The position numbers and the translations under genes are program-made. From contig NZ_JYCN01000032.1 of NCBI RefSeq assembly GCF_000876655.1, forward strand, positions 1 through 64,000: DNA of 64,000 nucleotides. The letters run 5' to 3'. The notes beneath the pieces are model-generated. The model did no database searches. It was not told the DNA's origin and worked only from the letters and a program-made list of their open reading frames with translations. Origin of the DNA: Arthrobacter sp. SPG23. Lineage in GTDB: Bacteria > Actinomycetota > Actinomycetes > Actinomycetales > Micrococcaceae. This document shows, one piece after another, positions 41,380 through 49,312 of this stretch (positions are counted from its first letter, which is position 1; every line of letters begins with the position of its first letter).

Positions 41380-43620
41380 TCATGGGTTTTCGTGGACAAC
41401 AAGCATGTCCGCGTCGAGTTCGCCGTCCGGGAAGAAGCAGGCGAACTGCTGGTCGGCGTCTTGGCCTGACTCCCGGACCGCTTGCGGAGCGGCGGCAGTT
41501 TCCAAGGGAGGCTCAAGAGTGCGGCATTTCTCCTGCTTTGCGGCAGGGAGCGCCGCGAACACCGGGCAGCGGGTGGCGAAGTTGCAGCCCTTGGGCGCAT
41601 CCAGCGGTGACGGGAGGTCCCCTTGCAGGATGATGCGTTCGCGGGTCCGTTCCAGCTGCGGGTCCGGTACCGGGATCGCGGACAGGAGTGCCCGGGTGTA
41701 GGGGTGGCGCGGGTTGTCGAAGACGCTGTCCACGTCCCCGATTTCCACGATCTTGCCCAGGTACATCACGGCCACGCGGTTAGAGATGTGGCGCACCACG
41801 GAGAGATCGTGCGCCACCATGAGGTAGCTCAGGCCGAGTTCCGCACGCAGCTTGTCCAGGAGGTTGATCACGCCGGCCTGCACGGACACGTCCAGCGCGG
41901 ACACGGGCTCGTCAAGGACCACCAGCTTGGGATTTACGGCGAGCGCGCGGGCAATGCCGATGCGCTGCCGCTGGCCGCCGGAGAACTGGTTGGGGAACCG
42001 GTTGACGTGGTCAGGCTGGAGGCCCACCAGCTCCATCAGCTCCATGATGCGTTTCCGGATCGCGGGCTTGGCCATGCCGGCGTTTTCCAGCGGCTCGGAG
42101 AGGACCTCGAAGACCGTGAAGCGCGGGTCCAGGGCACCGGTGGGATCCTGGAACACCATCTGGAGTTCCTTGCGCATGGCGGCCTTGGTCCGGGCATCGG
42201 AGTCCGCCTTGTTGCTGAGCCCGCCGATGGTCACCTCGCCGTCCTGGTCCTTGTGGAATTCCATGATTTCCAGCAGGGTGGTGGTTTTCCCGCAGCCGGA
42301 CTCGCCCACGATCGAGAAGCACTCGCCCTCGCGGATATCGAAGCTCAGCCCGTCCACGGCCTTCACCGTGCCGATCCGCCGCTTGATGAGCGAACCTTTC
42401 AGCAGCGGGAAGTGCTTCCGGACATCCCTCAGTTCCAGGACGGTCCTGCGCTCAAGCCGAGGAACAGCATCGAACCGGGAGATCGGAACGGCCGGGGCCT
42501 GGAAGATCTCATGGACATCCACTTCGGCGCCAAGCGAATCGGTCTTGATGCAGGCCGCCTTGTGGGCCCCGCTGCCGGCCACGCCGTTCCCGGTTGCCAG
42601 GGGGCCGCTGACCGGCCACAGCTCCGGTTCCCCCTGCAGGCAGGCGTCGCTCACGAGGGGGCACCGCGGGGCGAAAGAACAGCCTGTGGGGGTGTGGATC
42701 AGGTTCGGCGGAATGCCCTCGATGGGCACCAGCGAGGACTTTTCCGCAACGTCCACGCGGGGCACAGCGCCCAGCAGGCCCATGGTGTAGGGCATCCGCG
42801 GGCTGTAGTAGATGTCGTCCACGCTGCCGGTCTCCACCGGCTTTCCCGCATACATCACCATGATGTCGTCCGCCATGCCGGCCACCACGCCCAGATCGTG
42901 GGTGATCATGACGACGGCGGCGCCGGTCTCCTCCTGCGCTGTGTGCAGCACCTCCAGGACCTGCGCCTGGATGGTGACGTCCAGGGCCGTCGTCGGCTCA
43001 TCCGCGATGAGTACCCGCGGGTTGTTGGCGATCGCGATGGCGATCATGACGCGCTGGCGCATGCCGCCGGAAAATTCGTGCGGGAACGCCTTCAGGCGGT
43101 CCTTCGGGCTGGGAATGCCCACCATGCCGAGAAGTTCGACGGCGCGCGCCTCCTTGGCCTGCTTGCTCATCTTCGGGTGGTGGACCGTCAGTGCCTCGAT
43201 GATCTGGTGCCCCACCGTGTACACGGGGGTCAGGGAGGAGAGCGGGTCCTGGAAGACCATGGCGATGTCGTTGCCGCGGTACCGGCACATGGCCTTGTCG
43301 CTGAGGCCCAGCAGTTCCGTGCCGTTCAACCGCACCGAGCCGGTGACCTCGGCCGTTGCCGGGAGCAGGCCCATGATGGCCAGCGAGGTCACGGACTTGC
43401 CCGAGCCGGACTCTCCCACGATGCCGAGCGTCTTGCCGGGCAGGAGATCGAAGTCGACGCCGCGGACCGCGTGGACCACGCCGTTCTCCGAGTTGAACCG
43501 GACGTTCAGGTCACGGACGGACAGGACGGCATCCGCCGGGGCATCACCCGGTGCGTGCAGCCCCGCCACGTGCAGGCGCTCCGCGATCATGTCCGTGCGG
43601 GCGGTGGTTTCGCTGCTCAT
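41380..43620 (-). CDS. Peptide ABC transporter, fused double ATP-binding protein (DppD-DppF type)
   Basis: A 746-residue protein with two complete ABC ATPase domains in tandem. The first has Walker A GESGSGKS at about 69-76 and signature FSGGMRQRVMIA, and it ends with an oligopeptide-transporter C-terminal domain with a Cys-containing tail (CSFAPRCPLVSDAC). The second has GESGCGKT, FSGGQRQRIGIA and a matching CNFATRCPVF tail. Usually these are two proteins; here they are one. Start ATG overlaps the dppC stop (ATGA). It powers peptide import. Confidence 0.94.
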   Translation of the reverse strand: MSSETTARTDMIAERLHVAGLHAPGDAPADAVLSVRDLNVRFNSENGVVHAVRGVDFDLLPGKTLGIVGESGSGKSVTSLAIMGLLPATAEVTGSVRLNGTELLGLSDKAMCRYRGNDIAMVFQDPLSSLTPVYTVGHQIIEALTVHHPKMSKQAKEARAVELLGMVGIPSPKDRLKAFPHEFSGGMRQRVMIAIAIANNPRVLIADEPTTALDVTIQAQVLEVLHTAQEETGAAVVMITHDLGVVAGMADDIMVMYAGKPVETGSVDDIYYSPRMPYTMGLLGAVPRVDVAEKSSLVPIEGIPPNLIHTPTGCSFAPRCPLVSDACLQGEPELWPVSGPLATGNGVAGSGAHKAACIKTDSLGAEVDVHEIFQAPAVPISRFDAVPRLERRTVLELRDVRKHFPLLKGSLIKRRIGTVKAVDGLSFDIREGECFSIVGESGCGKTTTLLEIMEFHKDQDGEVTIGGLSNKADSDARTKAAMRKELQMVFQDPTGALDPRFTVFEVLSEPLENAGMAKPAIRKRIMELMELVGLQPDHVNRFPNQFSGGQRQRIGIARALAVNPKLVVLDEPVSALDVSVQAGVINLLDKLRAELGLSYLMVAHDLSVVRHISNRVAVMYLGKIVEIGDVDSVFDNPRHPYTRALLSAIPVPDPQLERTRERIILQGDLPSPLDAPKGCNFATRCPVFAALPAAKQEKCRTLEPPLETAAAPQAVRESGQDADQQFACFFPDGELDADMLVVHENP

Positions 43621-44588
43621 TTGCCCTTCTTCCCTGCAGTCTTTTTGGCGCTGCCAACGGAGCTGGAGCTGGGGTCGAACGCGTCCCGCAGGCCGTCATT
43701 CATCATGGCCAGCGAACCCGTCAGCAGGAACATCACCACGAGCGGAACCCAGAACATCCACGGGAACGTCTGGACCTGGGAGGTTGCCTGGTTGATGAGG
43801 ACACCCAGGCTCACATCCGGGACCTTGATGCCGATGCCGATGAACGAGAACGCCACCTCGGCCAGGATGGCGCCGGTAACGCCGCGGGTGACGTCCAGGA
43901 CCAGCAGCGATCCGATGTTGGGCACCAGGTGCCGCCAGACGATCCGGCGGGCCGGGATGCCCATGTACTGGGCGGCCTTGACGAAGTCCCGCTGCATCAG
44001 CGACATCGAGAGCGATCGGATCAGGCGGGCGGTGCCCATCCAGCTGAAGACCAGGAGCACGATGATCAGCAGCAGCCAGCTGGGAAGGTTCTCGCGGAGG
44101 CCGTTGCCGCCGCCGCTCGTGGCCACCGCAACCACCAGCAGGGCCGGCATCATGATGAGGGCCTCGAGGACAAAGAGCATGACCTTGTCCACCTTGCCGC
44201 CGAAGTACGCCATGGTGCAGCCGTAGACGGCAGCGATCAGCACCGAGACCAGCCCCACCACCAGTCCGATGAGGATGGAGATCCGGGTGCCTTCCACCAT
44301 CAGGGCGTAGAGGTCGATGCCCGCCTGGGACGTGCCCAGCAGGTGCTCCGCGGACGGCGGCATGCCGATATTGAAGGGGTCGATGGTTTCCTTGTCCCAG
44401 GGGGAGAAGAAACCTCCCACGAAGGAGAAGACCGTAAGGGCGATGAAGATGACCAGGCCGGCAACAGCTGTCTTGTTCCGCAGGAAGCGCCGCAGGATGA
44501 TCGCGGACTTGGCGATCACGACGTCGTCGTTTTCGATCCGGGCTTCCTCGGCAACGGCGGCGGGGTCGATGGCGTTCAGGTTGGTCAT
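43617..44588 (-). CDS. Peptide ABC transporter permease (DppC type)
   Basis: A 323-residue membrane protein with six segments. The N-terminal OppC leader region (SAIILRRFLRNKTAVAGLVIFIALTVFSFVGGFFSP) is followed by HLLGTSQAGIDLYALMVEGTRISILIG. The EAA loop QYMGIPARRIVWRHLVPNI contacts the ATPase. ATG 44588 lies 2 nt after the stop of the dppB-type gene. The end overlaps the ATPase gene by 4 nt. A Lys/Ser-rich tail ends the protein. Confidence 0.93.
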   Translation of the reverse strand: MTNLNAIDPAAVAEEARIENDDVVIAKSAIILRRFLRNKTAVAGLVIFIALTVFSFVGGFFSPWDKETIDPFNIGMPPSAEHLLGTSQAGIDLYALMVEGTRISILIGLVVGLVSVLIAAVYGCTMAYFGGKVDKVMLFVLEALIMMPALLVVAVATSGGGNGLRENLPSWLLLIIVLLVFSWMGTARLIRSLSMSLMQRDFVKAAQYMGIPARRIVWRHLVPNIGSLLVLDVTRGVTGAILAEVAFSFIGIGIKVPDVSLGVLINQATSQVQTFPWMFWVPLVVMFLLTGSLAMMNDGLRDAFDPSSSSVGSAKKTAGKKGK

Positions 44589-44590
44589 GG

Positions 44591-45577
44591 TTACTGCACC
44601 CGCACTCTCGGGTCGACAAGCGTGGTGGCGAAGTCCGCGAGGATGGCCCCGATCGCGAAGATTAGTGAGCCGTAAGCCAGGGTGGCGGTGGCCGCGTTGA
44701 CGTCCTGCAGCGCGATGGCGTCGATGCTCCACGATCCGACGCCCGGCCAGGCGAAGATCTTCTCGGCAAAGAACCCGCCGGCGAAGATGGCCGGAATAGT
44801 GAACGCGATGCTTTGCGCCACCGGGATGAACGAGACGCGCAGGGCGTGGCGGGTGATGGCCTGGTTCCGGGTCAGCCCCTTGGCGCGGGCCGTGCGGACG
44901 AAGTCCGCGTTGACGTTGTCCAGCAGGTACTGCCGCTGCGCGATCTGGTAGGTGCCCCAGCCCACCAGGGTGATGGCAAGCGTTGGCACCGCGTAGTGGG
45001 CCACCATGTCGACGAACTGGACCCAGCCGTTGCCTTCCAGCCCCGGAGTGGAGATGCCGGTGACGAAGAAGATCCGTTCGCCGATGGATTCGTTGATGTT
45101 GATGGCACCGAGCTGCACCAGGAAGTAGGCGATCGGAGCGGGCACGATGTACACGAGGTAGCTGTAGGACGTAATCACCCGGTCCTGGAACTTGTACTGC
45201 CGGGCGGCGGTGTACACGCCCAGTGCCACGCCGATGATCAGGGTGAGGACGATCGAGGCCAGGAACAGCCGGGTGGAGATCCATACGCGGTCCCCGAACT
45301 CGGCGTTGATGAAAGCGCCGTTGGGGCTTCGGCCCCAGTCCCAGCGCGTGACCACCGCCGTAAGCCAGTCAACGTAGCGCTCCCACGGGCTGAGCGTCGG
45401 GTCCAGGCCCTTGAGACGAAAGGAGTTTGCCACCTGCTCGGGCGTCGGCCGCGGGATCCGTTCCTGTTCCAGCAACGCGGGCTGCAGCGTGCTGACGGCG
45501 AGGAAGTACCCCGCCGACGTGGTCAGGAAGATCATGAGCAGGTAGGTGGCTGCCCTTTTGGCGAGGTAACGGAACAT
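44591..45577 (-). CDS. Peptide ABC transporter permease (DppB type)
   Basis: A 328-residue membrane protein and the first gene of the operon. It has the DppB/OppB N-terminal TM (YLAKRAATYLLMIFLTTSAGYFLA), a large external loop and the EAA region ARAKGLTRNQAITRHALRVSFIPV. It ends in DPRVRVQ as most DppB proteins do. It forms the import channel with the DppC-type protein. A leader of about 240 nt separates it from its likely promoter at 45827-45855. Confidence 0.93.
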   Translation of the reverse strand: MFRYLAKRAATYLLMIFLTTSAGYFLAVSTLQPALLEQERIPRPTPEQVANSFRLKGLDPTLSPWERYVDWLTAVVTRWDWGRSPNGAFINAEFGDRVWISTRLFLASIVLTLIIGVALGVYTAARQYKFQDRVITSYSYLVYIVPAPIAYFLVQLGAININESIGERIFFVTGISTPGLEGNGWVQFVDMVAHYAVPTLAITLVGWGTYQIAQRQYLLDNVNADFVRTARAKGLTRNQAITRHALRVSFIPVAQSIAFTIPAIFAGGFFAEKIFAWPGVGSWSIDAIALQDVNAATATLAYGSLIFAIGAILADFATTLVDPRVRVQ

Positions 45578-45937
45578 GTCTGCCTAGCTCAGGATCGCCG
45601 GTGCCAGTTCCACGCCGTGGAGTGACGGCGGCGCTTCGGAGGCGCCGTCCCGGGCGGGTGTCATATCAGCAATCACAGCAGTCGATCCTTCCGTCATCCC
45701 CCGAGCCGGCAGGGGGTCCGCCGCCGATCCGGGATCATGGCCAGCGGGTGTCTGGCCGCCCGCGAGCCCCTGGGGGCCGTGTCCTTGTGGACTATGTTGC
45801 GGGTCACATTCCAGAGGAAACTACCACATATGCAGAGGCCGCCAAGGTGCGTCAAAGCGGAACACGGGCGGCCTGTATCAGATCGTTATGAATAAATCAC
45901 GATGATTGATTTGAGCGGCCCGGATGCGGTCCGCGGA
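45578..45937 (-). promoter_or_regulatory. Long leader, promoter and inverted repeat upstream of the peptide transporter operon
   Basis: This gap holds no gene I can support. On the minus strand TTGACG (45850-45855), a 17-nt spacer and CATATG (45827-45832) make a credible promoter, giving a leader of roughly 240 nt. Further upstream is an inverted repeat ATCGTTAT (45882-45889)...ATCACGAT (45896-45903), one mismatch, placed like an activator or repressor site. A stem GACGGCG/CGCCGTC (45624-45649) lies 47 nt before the first start codon. Confidence 0.5.
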
Positions 45938-46591
45938 TTACCGGTCGCCCGCGGAAGTATGGGCCATCGGGTCAGCAACGCCGCCGGGACAGCTCACCAC
46001 GCGGGTGACCAGTTCGCGCCAGGACTCGGCGAGCCGCTCGGGTGCTACGTGGTGCACCCGCACCGCGTAGAGCAGCCGCTCCGGATCCAGGGTGGAGCTC
46101 AGGGACATCGCCATCAGCCAGGGGTCTGCGGTCACGCCGGCCGCCCGCAGGAGCATTTCGATATGCCGGTGCCAGAGCACGGCCGCCGGCACGTCGAAAC
46201 GGTTGTAGGCGGAGGAGTCCGCAGCCCGGGCCAGCTCGCCGTATTCCAGGACATAGGAAATCCGCTCGGCACCGAACGCCACGAGCCGGTCCCGCGGCGG
46301 CGCGCCCGGGCCCAGCGGCGGCGGCCCGAACATGAACCGGCCCTGAAACTCGGCCTCCGAATCGCTGAGCAGCGTCATCATGAGCCCTGCCCGGGAGCCG
46401 AACCGCCGGAAGACGGTGCCTTTGCCGACGCCTGCCCGCTCGGCCAGGCGGTCCATGGTGAGGCCGTCCGCCCCGCACTCCTCAATGAGTTCGCGGGCAG
46501 CCTTGAGAAGCAGCTCCCGGTTACGGGCGGCGTCGCTGCGTTCCGATTCCCCGGCCAACGGCGATCCGGAGCGGATTGGGATGAGACTCAC
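45938..46591 (-). CDS. TetR family regulator divergent from FMN reductase
   Basis: A 217-residue TetR protein. Helix-turn-helix: RELLLKAARELIEECGADGLTMDRLAERAGVGKGTVFRRFGSRAGLM. The ligand domain contains a Pro-rich loop (FGPPPLGPGAPP). It is divergent from an NADPH-dependent FMN reductase gene, and a CGGAC/GTCCG inverted repeat lies between them (46622-46635). Repression of the reductase, released by an electrophilic or quinone-like compound, is a common arrangement but is inferred here. Confidence 0.88.
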   Translation of the reverse strand: MSLIPIRSGSPLAGESERSDAARNRELLLKAARELIEECGADGLTMDRLAERAGVGKGTVFRRFGSRAGLMMTLLSDSEAEFQGRFMFGPPPLGPGAPPRDRLVAFGAERISYVLEYGELARAADSSAYNRFDVPAAVLWHRHIEMLLRAAGVTADPWLMAMSLSSTLDPERLLYAVRVHHVAPERLAESWRELVTRVVSCPGGVADPMAHTSAGDR

Positions 46592-46603
46592 AGAAATTAT
46601 TCT

Positions 46604-46635
46604 AGTCCGGGGAATAAGATGCGGACCGTAGTCCG
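46604..46635. promoter_or_regulatory. Candidate TetR operator
   Basis: CGGAC-cgta-GTCCG (46622-46635) is a perfect 5-nt inverted repeat. A further AGTCCG copy lies at 46604-46609 in the same orientation as the right arm, so two half-sites flank an AT-rich AATAAGAT. The TetR start is 12 nt from the first copy. Confidence 0.5.
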
Positions 46636-46717
46636 TTTAGCATGAGTGAAGGCATTCACCAGCCTCCATGATCAACCAGCCTGCGGACCCTCCCGCGGCC
46701 AGAAACTAGGAGTTCAC

Positions 46718-47284
46718 ATGTCCAAGAGCACCGTACTCACCCTGGTCGGCAGCCTGCGCGCCGAATCCACCAACCACAAGCTCGCCGAGGCCATCCAGCT
46801 GAACGCGCCGGACCAGGTTGAAGTTGTTATCCACGAAAGCCTGGGCAACATCCCGTTCTACAACGAGGACATCGACGTCGAGGGCCAGGTTCCGGCCGCC
46901 GCCGCAGCCCTGCGCGCCGCCGCCAACGAGGCCGACGTCCTGCTGCTGGTCACGCCGGAGCACAACGGAACCGTGCCGGCGTCGCTGAAGAACGCGATTG
47001 ACTGGCTGTCCCGTCCGTTTGGTGCCGGTGCCCTTGCCGGCAAGCCCACCGCCGTCGTCGGGACCGCTTTCGGCCAGTACGGCGGAGTCTGGGCGCAGGA
47101 TGAAGCCCGCAAGGCTGTCGGCATCGCCGGCGCCCGGGTGCTCGAGGACGCCAAGCTGGCCGTTCCCGGCTCCATGGTCCGCTTCGCCGAAGTCCACCCC
47201 AAGGACGACGCCGAAGTTGTGGAGCAGATCAAGGGCGTCTTCGAGGCCCTGGCAAATGCCGGAACAGCCGCCAAAGCAGCCTGA
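46718..47284 (+). CDS. NAD(P)H-dependent FMN reductase
   Basis: A 188-residue flavodoxin-like reductase. ATG 46718 is preceded by TAGGAG. The FMN-binding motifs are LVGSLRAESTNHKLAEAI (phosphate loop) and TPEHNGTVPASLKNAIDWLSR (the PEYN-type motif). It reduces FMN or quinones/azo compounds with NAD(P)H. Divergent TetR control suggests a stress or xenobiotic role. A strong hairpin at 47306-47333 ends the transcript. Confidence 0.92.
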   Translation: MSKSTVLTLVGSLRAESTNHKLAEAIQLNAPDQVEVVIHESLGNIPFYNEDIDVEGQVPAAAAALRAAANEADVLLLVTPEHNGTVPASLKNAIDWLSRPFGAGALAGKPTAVVGTAFGQYGGVWAQDEARKAVGIAGARVLEDAKLAVPGSMVRFAEVHPKDDAEVVEQIKGVFEALANAGTAAKAA

Positions 47285-47305
47285 TTCACCGCATTTAGCG
47301 CACCC

Positions 47306-47333
47306 AACGCCCCCGGCATCTGCCGGGGGCGTT
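47306..47333 (+). terminator. Hairpin terminator after FMN reductase
   Basis: A perfect 13-bp stem, AACGCCCCCGGCA (47306-47318) and TGCCGGGGGCGTT (47321-47333), with a 2-nt loop (probably four in RNA). It is followed by TGCGCG. It lies 21 nt past the stop codon. Confidence 0.85.
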
Positions 47334-47455
47334 TGCGCGTCACCATTCCGTGATCGAGCTGACGCAGAACCGTCACTCGGCATATATTCCGTGCACAGGC
47401 GCACCGCCGTAACGTGGAGACGGGGACGTGCGAGAGCTGAAAGAGCGGTGCGTTC

Positions 47456-48292
47456 ATGAAGTTCACGCCTGGGGTCCGGGCATGTGCGGCGGCGGCCGCG
47501 TTGATTCTTCCACTGTGGCTCGGCTCGTGCTCGACGTCTGGGCCGGCACCGGAGAATCCGGCAGTTAGGCCAGGCCTCATGCCGGAACCACAACCCCTTC
47601 CGGCGCCATTTCCCGCGACCACCAGCGCCGACGCCCCACCCCCGGCGGCGTCCCCCTCCGGGCCGGCCCCTGCCGCTTCCAGCATGGCGGCTAAACCCAG
47701 GACGGGCGGCAGCATCACCGCGCAGGCAGGCTCCAAAGCCGCCGCGGCCACTGACGATTCCACTGCGGTAGGCGCCCCCGGCAGTACGGCGTCGGGCACT
47801 CCAGCGGCAGGCGGCTCGGGCAACTCCGGCTCCGGGAGCCTGGCCGCGCCGGAGGAACCGGTCGCGGAGGGCAAGGCACTGCTGCGCGGCAAGCTCCCCG
47901 GCGGGACGCCGGTGTACTTCGTGGCAGTGGACGACGGCGGCAGCACCGGCGTGCGGTTCGGCTGCAACGACAGCCTGGTGGCCGTTTTCCACAGCACCAC
48001 GGCGGCGGAGGAACCGCTTCAGTCGGCCCTCGGAATCCTGTTGGGCGGCGGCGATCCCCCGGACGGACTCTACAACTCCCTGGATGACTCCACACTCAGT
48101 TACGTGTCCGCCTACTTCGACGGGACCACTGTGGTGGTAAACCTGACCGGAACGGTCCGGCCCGGGGGCACCTGCGACATCCCCCGCCTGGAAGCGCAGC
48201 TTACGCACACGGCCGTGTCTGCCGTCGGCGCAGCGCGGGCGGAGATCTACGTGGACGGGCGGCGGCTGGCGGAGGCCCTGAGCCTCCGCTAG
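47456..48292 (+). CDS. GerMN domain lipoprotein
   Basis: A 278-residue lipoprotein. The signal peptide ends in LGSC (Cys25). A Pro/Ala/Gly-rich linker covers about residues 28-135. The C-terminal GerMN-like domain (about 138-278) has VYFVAVDDGGSTGVRFGCNDSLVAVFHSTT, LSYVSAYFDGTTVVVNLTG and QLTHTAVSAVGAARAEIYVDGR. GerMN domains occur in cell-envelope and sporulation lipoproteins; this organism type does not sporulate, so a cell-wall-associated role is more likely. The long spacer suggests it reaches through the cell wall. Confidence 0.8.
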   Translation: MKFTPGVRACAAAAALILPLWLGSCSTSGPAPENPAVRPGLMPEPQPLPAPFPATTSADAPPPAASPSGPAPAASSMAAKPRTGGSITAQAGSKAAAATDDSTAVGAPGSTASGTPAAGGSGNSGSGSLAAPEEPVAEGKALLRGKLPGGTPVYFVAVDDGGSTGVRFGCNDSLVAVFHSTTAAEEPLQSALGILLGGGDPPDGLYNSLDDSTLSYVSAYFDGTTVVVNLTGTVRPGGTCDIPRLEAQLTHTAVSAVGAARAEIYVDGRRLAEALSLR

Positions 48293-48343
48293 GCATCACC
48301 CCCCCGGCGCGAGGGCGCGCCGGACGGACGGCGACTCTGATGG

Positions 48344-49189
48344 TCAGCTGCGCCGGAACAATTCATCCATGGCCTCGTGGCTGCGGGCGCCGGCCAGTTC
48401 GGACCAGTTGCCGTCCCCGAGCACGTCTTCGGCCACCCTGGAGACGGTGGCATACGCAGCCTTGGCAGTGTTGCCACCGATGCTGACCCGGCGGACGCCG
48501 GCGTCGTGCAGTTCCCCCACGGAGGGCGAACCCACGCCGGCGAGCGCATTCAAGGGCGCACCAACCCGCCGGGACAGGTCATGGAGCACGTGCAGGTCCT
48601 GCACCCCGGGCACGAATATTCCGTTGGCCCCGGCGGCCAGGTACGCCTCCGCACGTCGGATCGTTTCCGTGAAGGCGGTGTCCGCAAAACGGCCGGACAG
48701 GTAGGTGTCGGTGCGCGCGTTGATAAACAGGTCAACGCCCTCTTCTTCCGCCACATGGCGGACGACGGCGATGCGGCGCGCCTGTTCTGCTACGTCAGTC
48801 AGCGGTTCGTCGCCGGAGTCCTCGAAGTTCACGCCGACCGCCCCGGCAGCCAGGACGCTGCGGATGGTTTCCCGAAGCTCACCGTCGTCGAAGGTGCCGC
48901 CGGGGCTGGCATAACCGGTCTCGATGTCCGCGGTGACGGGGAGCGCAGTGGAGGCAGCGATCCGACGGAGGGCCGCCATGGCCAGTTCGCGCGGCAGGTG
49001 GTTGCCGTCCGGAAAGCCAAGGCTCCATGAGAGGGCCGAGCTGGAGGTGGCCAGCGCCGCTGCCCCGGCCTCCTCCACCAGCCGGGCAGACGCCACATCC
49101 CAGATATTCACCAGGACCAGTGGCGCAGCGCCTTGGTGCAGAGCGTGGAAGGCGGCGGTCAGGGGTCCCAGGCGGCTGTGCGAAGTCAT
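48344..49189 (-). CDS. Isocitrate lyase/PEP mutase superfamily protein
   Basis: A 281-residue TIM-barrel enzyme. ATG 49189 matches the family start. Visible blocks: LVNIWDVASARLVEEAGAAALATSS, VTADIETGYASPGG (metal-binding Asp/Glu), VGVNFEDSG and FINARTDTYL. Members include oxaloacetate decarboxylase-like, 2-methylisocitrate lyase-like and carboxyphosphonoenolpyruvate mutase enzymes. The Cys of the true lyase loop is absent, so a lyase of unknown substrate is the safest call. It is divergent from an aminotransferase with a shared palindromic region. Confidence 0.87.
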   Translation of the reverse strand: MTSHSRLGPLTAAFHALHQGAAPLVLVNIWDVASARLVEEAGAAALATSSSALSWSLGFPDGNHLPRELAMAALRRIAASTALPVTADIETGYASPGGTFDDGELRETIRSVLAAGAVGVNFEDSGDEPLTDVAEQARRIAVVRHVAEEEGVDLFINARTDTYLSGRFADTAFTETIRRAEAYLAAGANGIFVPGVQDLHVLHDLSRRVGAPLNALAGVGSPSVGELHDAGVRRVSIGGNTAKAAYATVSRVAEDVLGDGNWSELAGARSHEAMDELFRRS

Positions 49190-49274
49190 GGGTCTATTCC
49201 ATGCCCTGCGCCGCCCAAGGTAAAGGAGCTTCGGGCGTGCACCCGGAAAGGTTCGCAACTACTTATCAACAAAC

Positions 49275-49312
49275 GTTGCCTCATTGGCAACATATGGCTG
49301 TATCCTGTGAAT
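49275..49312 (+). promoter_or_regulatory. Leaderless-type promoter with palindrome for the aminotransferase
   Basis: The palindrome GTTGCC-tcatt-GGCAAC (49275-49291) overlaps a -35-like TTGCCT (49277-49282). An 18-nt spacer leads to TATCCT (49301-49306), which fits the actinobacterial TANNNT -10 motif. The GTG at 49313 follows after exactly six bases, so transcription should start at the start codon. No ribosome site is present, which supports a leaderless mRNA. Confidence 0.55.

Noticed and set aside
39314..41701. Open frame of about 795 codons on the plus strand opposite the substrate-binding protein
   Set aside because: Same reason: third-position GC of the real minus-strand gene removes stops; the product is low in complexity and matches no protein style.
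41623..44226. Very long open frame (867 codons) on the plus strand opposite the peptide ATPase gene
   Set aside because: It is an antisense shadow of a GC-rich gene. The minus strand shows complete ABC motifs and coupled starts, while the plus-strand product is His/Gly/Asp-rich without any fold signal.
47376..47392. CGGCATATATT also found in the bkd palindrome end, possible shared operator
   Set aside because: Only one half-site of 11 bases, with no inverted partner; AT-rich promoter DNA before the GerMN gene explains it.
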